The translations under genes were made by a program, and so were the position numbers. A stretch of 26,590 nt of DNA, taken from positions 1-26,590 of the forward strand of contig DATMXR010000105.1 in the NCBI GenBank assembly GCA_035561315.1. Direction: 5' to 3'. The notes beneath the pieces were generated by a model that saw nothing but the letters and a program-made list of their open reading frames with translations, did not search any database and had not been told where the DNA came from. Shown here piece by piece: positions 21,924 to 26,590 of this stretch (position 1 is the first letter of the stretch; each line of letters opens with the position of its first letter). The stretch comes from JAEYLA01 sp035561315 (GTDB lineage Bacteria > Bacillota > Clostridia > Christensenellales > CAG-138).

Positions 21924-22292
21924 TTAGAAGTCCAGCCCGGCCTTGCGGGCGCCTTCGGCCACAGCCGCTACGCGGCCTGTGTACAGATAGCCGCCGCGGT
22001 CGAACACGACCTTCTTCACACCCTTTTCCAGAGCGCGCTTCCCGATGAGTTCGCCTACGAGCATAGCTGCTTCCTTTTTGGTTTTGTCGGCAAGCTGGCC
22101 CTTGATGGACGCGTCCAGCGTGGAGGCGGCCGCGAGCGTGTTGCCGGCTTTATCGTTGATAACCTGTGCGTAGATGTGGTTCAGGCTGCGGTATATGTTG
22201 AGCCTGGGCCTCTCCTCGGTACCGGTGAGGTGGTTGCGAGAGCGGTCATGGCGCGCCTTGCGCACAGCATTCTTATCGATCTTCGAAATCAT
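21924..22292 (-). CDS. rplR: Large-subunit ribosomal protein uL18
   Basis: uL18 binds 5S rRNA with uL5 in the central protuberance. The 122-residue protein has RKARHDRSRNHLTGTEERPRL, RSLNHIYAQVINDKAGNTLAAAS and the C-terminal VVFDRGGYLYTGRVAAVAEGARKAGLDF, all typical. Spacing is 24 bp after rplF and 13 bp to rpsE. Confidence 0.98.
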   Translation of the reverse strand: MISKIDKNAVRKARHDRSRNHLTGTEERPRLNIYRSLNHIYAQVINDKAGNTLAAASTLDASIKGQLADKTKKEAAMLVGELIGKRALEKGVKKVVFDRGGYLYTGRVAAVAEGARKAGLDF

Positions 22293-22316
22293 ACTACCTT
22301 GTCACTCCTTCCTTGG

Positions 22317-22859
22317 TTACTTCTTACCCGTCTTGCCTTCCTTGCGGAGCACGACCTCGGTATCGTACTTGATGCCCTTGCCCTTATACGGCTCGGGCTC
22401 GCGCACCGCACGGATGTTGGCGGCCATCTGGCCGACCAGCTGCTTGTTGATGCCGGACACCACGATCTTGTTCGGGGTGGGGACATCAAACTGGATACCG
22501 GCGGGCTCGGTGAACTCAACAGGATGGGAGTAGCCAACGTTGAGCACAAGCTTGTTGCCCTGCTTCTGCGCCCTGTAACCTACGCCGACGATCTCAAGGT
22601 TCTTCGTGTAGCCCTTTGTGACGCCGACGACCATGTTGTTGATGAGCGTGCGGGAGAGGCCATGCAGCGCGCGGTGGCGCTTTTCATCGCTGGGGCGCTT
22701 GACGGTCAGGACGCCGCTCTCCTGCTCGATAATCATTTCCCTGGAGATTTTTTCAGAGAGCTGCCCCTTGGGGCCTTTCACAGTGACGGTGTTATCTCCA
22801 CCGACCGTGATTGTCACTCCGTCCAGAATGGTAACCGGAAGTTTTCCGATACGCGACAT
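22317..22859 (-). CDS. rplF: Large-subunit ribosomal protein uL6
   Basis: uL6 lies near the factor-binding site. The 180-residue protein shows MSRIGKLPVTILDGVTITVG, VKGPKGQLS, the central HALHGLSRTLINNMVVGVTKGY (here RALHGL) and the C-terminal PEPYKGKGIKYDTEVVLRKEGKTGKK. Length is normal. It lies 28 bp after rpsH. Confidence 0.98.
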   Translation of the reverse strand: MSRIGKLPVTILDGVTITVGGDNTVTVKGPKGQLSEKISREMIIEQESGVLTVKRPSDEKRHRALHGLSRTLINNMVVGVTKGYTKNLEIVGVGYRAQKQGNKLVLNVGYSHPVEFTEPAGIQFDVPTPNKIVVSGINKQLVGQMAANIRAVREPEPYKGKGIKYDTEVVLRKEGKTGKK

Positions 22860-22887
22860 TTCTTACACCTCCTGTGTTGATGGTTTT

Positions 22888-23280
22888 TTACCAGACATAG
22901 GCGAGCACTTCGCCGCCGACCGCGTTCTTGCGCGCGTCCTTATCGGTCATCACGCCCTTGGGGGTGGAGACGATGGCGATGCCCAAACCGCCCAATACCT
23001 TGGGCATTTCATCCTTGCGGGCGTAGACGCGAAGACCTGGGCGGCTGATGCGCTTGAGGCCTACGATCACGCGCTGCTTGTTGGGGCCGTACTTGAGCTG
23101 GATGCGGATGGTCTTCTGGACGCCGTTCTCAAGAAGCTCGTACCCTTTGATATAGCCTTCGGCCAGAAGAATCTGGGCGATGGCTTTCTTGATCGTCGAG
23201 GCGGGCACATCCACGGTCTCGTGCTTTACCACCAGGGCGTTGCGGATACGTGTGAGCATATCTGCGATGGGATCGGTCAT
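22888..23280 (-). CDS. rpsH: Small-subunit ribosomal protein uS8
   Basis: uS8 binds the central domain of 16S rRNA and regulates the spc operon in E. coli. The 130-residue protein begins MTDPIADMLTRIRNA and ends STPKGVMTDKDARKNAVGGEVLAYVW. ATG 23280 is preferred over the ATG two codons upstream (23286) because it gives the family start and a proper 8-bp distance from AGGAGG. Confidence 0.97.
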   Translation of the reverse strand: MTDPIADMLTRIRNALVVKHETVDVPASTIKKAIAQILLAEGYIKGYELLENGVQKTIRIQLKYGPNKQRVIVGLKRISRPGLRVYARKDEMPKVLGGLGIAIVSTPKGVMTDKDARKNAVGGEVLAYVW

Positions 23281-23295
23281 GTTCATTCCCTCCTT

Positions 23296-23481
23296 TTACC
23301 AGCTTGCCTTGCGCACGCCGGGAATCTCGCCCTTGTACGCCAAGTTACGGAAGCAAATGCGGCAGATGCCGTACTTTCTGAGCACCGAATGGGGCCGGCC
23401 GCAGATGCGGCAGCGGGTGTACGCGCGGGTGCTGAACTTGGGCTCGGCCTGCTGCTTGTTGATCATGCTTTTCTTTGCCAC
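23296..23481 (-). CDS. rpsN: Small-subunit ribosomal protein uS14, zinc-binding (type Z)
   Basis: The 61-residue short form has CRIC (24-27) and CRIC (40-43), the four zinc ligands, and ends GEIPGVRKASW, nearly invariant. The long zinc-free paralogue used under zinc starvation is not in this window. Spacing is 14-15 bp on both sides. Confidence 0.98.
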   Translation of the reverse strand: MAKKSMINKQQAEPKFSTRAYTRCRICGRPHSVLRKYGICRICFRNLAYKGEIPGVRKASW

Positions 23482-23495
23482 GTTGTTTCCTCCTT

Positions 23496-24116
23496 TTAGC
23501 CCTGGATGAAGGGCATGCCCAAGAGGCTCAAGAGCTCTTTGGCTTCCTCGTCGCTCTTCGCGGTGGTCACGAACACGATATCCATGCCGCGCACCTTATC
23601 CATATCGTCGTAGTTGATTTCCGGGAATATGAGCTGCTCCTTGAGGCCCAGGGCGTAGTTGCCGCGGCCGTCGAAGGATTTCACGGAAACGCCCCGGAAG
23701 TCGCGCACGCGCGGGAGGACGATATTCATGAGCTTGTCGGCAAAGTAGTACATCCTGTCGCCGCGCAGGGTGACCTTCGCGCCGATGTTCATGCCTTCGC
23801 GGACCTTGAAGTTCGCGACGGACTTCTTCGCCTTGGTGACGATGGCCTTCTGGCCGGTGATGAGGGAAAGCTCTTCCACGGCGTGCTCAATGCCCTTGGG
23901 GTTATCCTTGTCGGAGCCAAGGCCCATGTTGAGGACGATCTTGTCGAGCCTGGGAATCTGCATGACGTTCTCGTACTGGAATTTTTCCTTCATTGCGGGA
24001 GCGACGTCGGACGCGTACTTCTCCTTGAGGCGCGGCGCACCGGAGAAGGACTTTATGTCTTCCTGCTTTGCCGCCTTCTTTTTGGGGGCGGCCGCTGCTG
24101 CTTCTTTCTTAGCCAT
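23496..24116 (-). CDS. rplE: Large-subunit ribosomal protein uL5 with an Ala/Lys-rich N-terminal extension
   Basis: uL5 binds 5S rRNA and contacts the P-site tRNA. The core from RLKEKYASDVAPAMKEKF to LLSLLGMPFIQG covers the ~179-residue family length. Before it lies an unusual tail of about 28 residues (AKKEAAAAAPKKKAAKQEDI), giving 206 in total. The start at 24116 is supported by AAAGGAGG 7 bp upstream, and no other ATG lies near the core start, so the extension appears to be real. Confidence 0.96.
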   Translation of the reverse strand: MAKKEAAAAAPKKKAAKQEDIKSFSGAPRLKEKYASDVAPAMKEKFQYENVMQIPRLDKIVLNMGLGSDKDNPKGIEHAVEELSLITGQKAIVTKAKKSVANFKVREGMNIGAKVTLRGDRMYYFADKLMNIVLPRVRDFRGVSVKSFDGRGNYALGLKEQLIFPEINYDDMDKVRGMDIVFVTTAKSDEEAKELLSLLGMPFIQG

Positions 24117-24135
24117 TAGAGTTCCTCCTTTCCGG

Positions 24136-24453
24136 TCAATCCATGGATTTGCCGCACTTCTTGCAGACGCGGACTTTCTTATCGCCTTCAAACGCGTGGC
24201 CTACGCGGGTAGGCTTAGAGCACTTGGGGCAGATGAGCATGACGTTTGAAGCGTGGATGGTGCCCTCCTGCTTGATGCGGCCGCCGGCCTCGCCCTGGCG
24301 GCGGGGCTTCTTGTGGCGGGTGACCATATTCACGTTCTGCACGATGACGCGCTCTTCCTGCGGCAGGGAAACAAGCACCTTGCCCTTTGCGCCCTTGTCC
24401 TTGCCGGAGATAACGAGCACGGTATCGTCCTTCTTGACGTTGAGTTTATTCAT
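24136..24453 (-). CDS. rplX: Large-subunit ribosomal protein uL24
   Basis: uL24 is an early assembly protein at the tunnel exit. The 105-residue protein has the KOW motif (VKKDDTVLVISGKDKGAKGKV), RHKKPRRQGEAGGRIKQEG and a C-terminal CPKC (75-78) with CKKC (97-100), the optional zinc-ribbon-like tail. Confidence 0.98.
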   Translation of the reverse strand: MNKLNVKKDDTVLVISGKDKGAKGKVLVSLPQEERVIVQNVNMVTRHKKPRRQGEAGGRIKQEGTIHASNVMLICPKCSKPTRVGHAFEGDKKVRVCKKCGKSMD

Positions 24454-24465
24454 CGTTCTCCCTCC

Positions 24466-24834
24466 TTAGAGCACTTCGGGCGCAAGAGACACGATCTTCA
24501 TATAATCGCGCTCGCGCAGCTCGCGCGCGACGGGCCCGAAGATACGGGTGCCGCGGGGCTGCTTTGCGTCGTTGATGATGACGGCCGCGTTGTCGTCGAA
24601 GCGGATGTGGCTGCCGTCCGCGCGGTGCACGCCGGTGACGGAGCGCACGATGACCGCCCTGACGACGTCCTTTTTCTTGACGGCGCCGCCGGGGGACGCG
24701 GTTTTGACGGAAGCGACGATCACGTCGCCGATGTTCGCGGTCTTACGGAACGAGCCGCCCATGACGCGGATGCACATGATCTCCTTGGCGCCGCTGTTGT
24801 CCGCGACCTTTAACCTGGTCTGTGGTTGAATCAT
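24466..24834 (-). CDS. rplN: Large-subunit ribosomal protein uL14
   Basis: uL14 forms intersubunit bridges and is the binding site of the RsfS silencing factor. The 122-residue protein reads MIQPQTRLKVADNSGAKEIM, then GGAVKKKDVVRAVIVR, FDDNAAVIINDAKQPRGTRIFGPVARELR and SLAPEVL at the end. Length and ends are canonical. Confidence 0.98.
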   Translation of the reverse strand: MIQPQTRLKVADNSGAKEIMCIRVMGGSFRKTANIGDVIVASVKTASPGGAVKKKDVVRAVIVRSVTGVHRADGSHIRFDDNAAVIINDAKQPRGTRIFGPVARELRERDYMKIVSLAPEVL

Positions 24835-24848
24835 GCTCAGTTCCTCCC

Positions 24849-25112
24849 TTACTTGGCCTTCTCGATGATTTCGACCAAACGCCAGCGTTTGTCCTTGGAC
24901 AGGGGGCGGGTCTCCATAATGCGCACGGTATCGCCGATGCCGCAGGCATTCTCTTCATCGTGGGCCTTGAATTTGGTTGTGCGGTTGACCATCTTGCCAT
25001 AGAGGGGGTGGCGAACCTTGGTCTTTATGGCAACCACGATGGTCTTATCCATTTTATCGCTGACGACCACGCCGGTGCGGGTCTTGCGGTAACCTCTTAC
25101 GGTCTGTTCCAT
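24849..25112 (-). CDS. rpsQ: Small-subunit ribosomal protein uS17
   Basis: An 87-residue OB-fold primary 16S-binding protein with RGYRKTRTGVVVSDKMDKTI, HPLYGKMVNRTTKFKAHDE and GDTVRIMETRPLSKDKRWRLV. ATG 25112 is chosen over 25133 because GGAGGAG lies about 7 bp upstream and it gives the family length; the earlier start would overlap the rpmC stop. Confidence 0.97.
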   Translation of the reverse strand: MEQTVRGYRKTRTGVVVSDKMDKTIVVAIKTKVRHPLYGKMVNRTTKFKAHDEENACGIGDTVRIMETRPLSKDKRWRLVEIIEKAK

Positions 25113-25129
25113 GGTTTGCTCCTCCTTCC

Positions 25130-25333
25130 TCACTTGGCGACCGCACGGATCTCGCGCTCACGGATGAGCGTCTTTACCCGGGCGATGTCCTTTTTGCACT
25201 GGCTGATCCGCTGGGTGTTGTCGAGTTGCCCGGTGGCCAGCTGGAAGCGAAGATTAAAAAGCTCGGTCTTCAACTCGCGCTCGCGGTCGTTGAGTTCCTG
25301 GTTTGTCAATTCGCGCATCTTATTCGCTTTCAT
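25130..25333 (-). CDS. rpmC: Large-subunit ribosomal protein uL29
   Basis: The 67-residue helical hairpin reads MKANKMRELTNQELNDRERE, then LFNLRFQLATGQLDNTQRIS and ends in TLIREREIRAVAK. It sits at the tunnel exit and helps dock SRP and trigger factor. The start at 25333 matches the family MKAxxxREL; it overlaps the rplP coding end by 14 bp, so the GGAAGG/GGCGG site lies within rplP. A GTG at 25342 is possible but less likely. Confidence 0.96.
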   Translation of the reverse strand: MKANKMRELTNQELNDRERELKTELFNLRFQLATGQLDNTQRISQCKKDIARVKTLIREREIRAVAK

Positions 25334-25763
25334 TGCTTGCACCGCCTTCCTCAGCGTCTTCCTTTTTGACGAATTTGCACTTTAAGGGCAGCTTGTGCAT
25401 GGCGAGGCGCAGCGCTTCACGCGCGGTCTCCTCGCTCACCCCGGCGATCTCAAAGAGCACCCTGCCCGGCTTGACGACCGCCACCCAGTATTCGGGCGAG
25501 CCTTTGCCCGAACCCATGCGGGTCTCCGCGGGCTTTTCGGTAACGGGCTTATCCGGGAAGATCTTGATCCAGACCTTGCCGCCGCGCTTGATGAAACGCG
25601 TGAGCGCGACACGGGCCGCCTCGATCTGGTTGCTGGTGACCCATGCGGGCTCCATTGCGACCAGGCCGTATTCGCCGTAGCTTATCACGTTGCCGCGGAG
25701 GGCCTTGCCCTTCATGCGGCCGCGAAATACCCTTCTTCTCTTGACTCTTTTAGGCATCAACAT
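25320..25763 (-). CDS. rplP: Large-subunit ribosomal protein uL16
   Basis: uL16 is a late assembly protein that helps position tRNA in the A and P sites. The 147-residue protein has PKRVKRRRVFRGRMKGKALR, FGEYGLVAMEP-like GEYGLVAMEPAWVTSNQIEAAR, and GSGKGSPEYWVAVVKPGRVLFEI. Start ATG 25763 (MLMPKRV) has AGGAGG about 10 bp upstream; the ATG two codons later is an alternative. The Glu/Ser-rich tail (EDAEEGGASNESE) overlaps the rpmC start. Only 2 bp separate it from rpsC. Confidence 0.97.
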   Translation of the reverse strand: MLMPKRVKRRRVFRGRMKGKALRGNVISYGEYGLVAMEPAWVTSNQIEAARVALTRFIKRGGKVWIKIFPDKPVTEKPAETRMGSGKGSPEYWVAVVKPGRVLFEIAGVSEETAREALRLAMHKLPLKCKFVKKEDAEEGGASNESE

Positions 25764-25765
25764 GG

Positions 25766-26422
25766 TTACTTGCCTCCTTCTTGCCGACGGGCCTTCCCCA
25801 GCACCTCGCCCTTGTAGATCCACACCTTGACGCCGATGCGGCCGTAGGTGGTGTGCGCTTCGGCAAAGCCGTATTCGATATCCGCGCGCATGGTCTGCAG
25901 GGGGATGGAGCCCTCGTGGTAGCCCTCGCTCCTCGCGATTTCCGCGCCGCCCAGGCGGCCCGCGCACAGAAGCTTGATGCCCTTTGCGCCCGCTTTCATG
26001 GAGCGGCCCATGGCCTGCTTCATGGCGCGACGGAAGGAAATGCGCTTCTCGAGCTGCGCTGCGATGTTCTCCGCCACAAGCTGCGCATCGGTATCCGGGT
26101 TGCGCACCTCAATGATGTTGACGTTGACAGGCTTATTCACCAGAGCGGACACATCCGTCTTGATGATCTCCACGCCTGCGCCGCCCTTGCCGATCAGCAT
26201 ACCGGGGCGGGAAGTGTGGATATTGACCGTGATTTTGTTCGCGGCGCGCTCGATTTCAATGCGGGATATACCGGCGGCAAAATACTTCTTCTTTACATGG
26301 TCGCGGATCTTTTTGTCCTCAACCAGATAATCGGCGAAGTCCTTTTTGGATGCATACCAGCGGGTATTCCAATCCCGGATGACGCCTACGCGGAAGCCGT
26401 TCGGATTAACTTTCTGACCCAT
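25766..26422 (-). CDS. rpsC: Small-subunit ribosomal protein uS3
   Basis: uS3 lines the mRNA entry tunnel and has helicase activity with uS4 and uS5. The 218-residue protein starts MGQKVNPNGFRVGVIRDWNT, has the KH domain with GMLIGKGGAGVEIIK, and the C-domain SEGYHEGSIPLQTMRADIEYGFAEAHTTYG followed by GVKVWIYKGEVLG. The start at 26422 is fixed by the family; the upstream open frame runs through rplV. Confidence 0.98.
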   Translation of the reverse strand: MGQKVNPNGFRVGVIRDWNTRWYASKKDFADYLVEDKKIRDHVKKKYFAAGISRIEIERAANKITVNIHTSRPGMLIGKGGAGVEIIKTDVSALVNKPVNVNIIEVRNPDTDAQLVAENIAAQLEKRISFRRAMKQAMGRSMKAGAKGIKLLCAGRLGGAEIARSEGYHEGSIPLQTMRADIEYGFAEAHTTYGRIGVKVWIYKGEVLGKARRQEGGK

Positions 26423-26435
26423 CGTAACCCTCCTC

Positions 26436-26590
26436 CTACTTCGCCTGATCCAGAATAATGGTGATATGGCTGGTGCGCTTCCGAATACGGGAGGCCCTGC
26501 CCTGCGCCCTGGGCCTGAAACGCTTGAGCGTGGGGCCCTGGTTTGCGAACACCTCTGCGACATAGAGGGTATCGCGGCTCAAATCCAGGT
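26436..26590 (-). CDS. rplV: Large-subunit ribosomal protein uL22, C-terminal part (cut by window edge)
   Basis: The last 50 codons are present, from LDLSRDTLYVAEVFANQGPT through LKRFRPRAQGRASRIRKRTS to ITIILDQAK and TAG. The extended beta-hairpin of uL22 (GPTLKRFRPRAQGRASRI) reaches the exit tunnel and is a site of macrolide-resistance mutations. The remaining ~60 N-terminal residues lie beyond 26590. A 13-bp gap separates it from rpsC. Confidence 0.96.
   Translation of the reverse strand, partial: LDLSRDTLYVAEVFANQGPTLKRFRPRAQGRASRIRKRTSHITIILDQAK

Overview
The window looks like a chromosomal segment from a GC-rich, low-phylum Gram-positive anaerobe (Bacillota, class Clostridia; a gut lineage is plausible). 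The evidence is the gene order of the S10/spc/alpha ribosomal cluster (secY-adk-map-KOW-infA-rpmJ-rpsM-rpsK-rpsD-rpoA-rplQ), strong AGGAGG ribosome binding sites throughout, zinc-ribbon forms of uS4, uS14 and bL36, a zinc-type adenylate kinase, a sodium-pump decarboxylase beta subunit and a GerQ-like spore-coat protein. The species cannot be named from the sequence alone.

Left part (1-5030), accessory genes. A SRAP/YedK-type abasic-site protein runs into a converging TetR regulator. The TetR gene is the second gene of a minus-strand pair whose first gene (1326-2354) appears to be a full-length but cysteine-less relative of the radical SAM/SPASM-like enzyme encoded divergently at 2568-3935. 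The 213-bp region between these two holds a perfect GGGACAAA-N7-TTTGTCCC inverted repeat, a good candidate operator. This active/inactive radical SAM pair with its own regulator is the most interesting item in the window. A GerQ-like protein, a broken short-chain dehydrogenase remnant and a small hairpin-rich interspersed repeat follow.

Middle (5030-13751). A minus-strand operon encodes a MarR repressor and the two halves of a heterodimeric ABC exporter. A clear sigma-A promoter and a 16-bp palindrome between promoter and start suggest autoregulation. Next come a YhfC-family intramembrane metalloprotease-like protein, a sodium-translocating decarboxylase beta subunit with a 45-residue OadG-like partner but no alpha or biotin subunit, zapA on the plus strand, and a uracil permease.

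Right part (14073-26590). One long minus-strand cluster runs from rplV (cut by the window edge) to rplQ: 20 ribosomal proteins plus SecY, adenylate kinase, methionine aminopeptidase, a small KOW protein, IF-1 and RNA polymerase alpha. Most spacers are 2-30 bp or short overlaps. Two spacers stand out, 296 bp between rpmJ and rpsM and 130 bp between rpsD and rpoA, and both contain perfect hairpins. bL17 and uL5 carry unusual low-complexity insertions or extensions. No rRNA, tRNA, CRISPR array or intact mobile element was seen.
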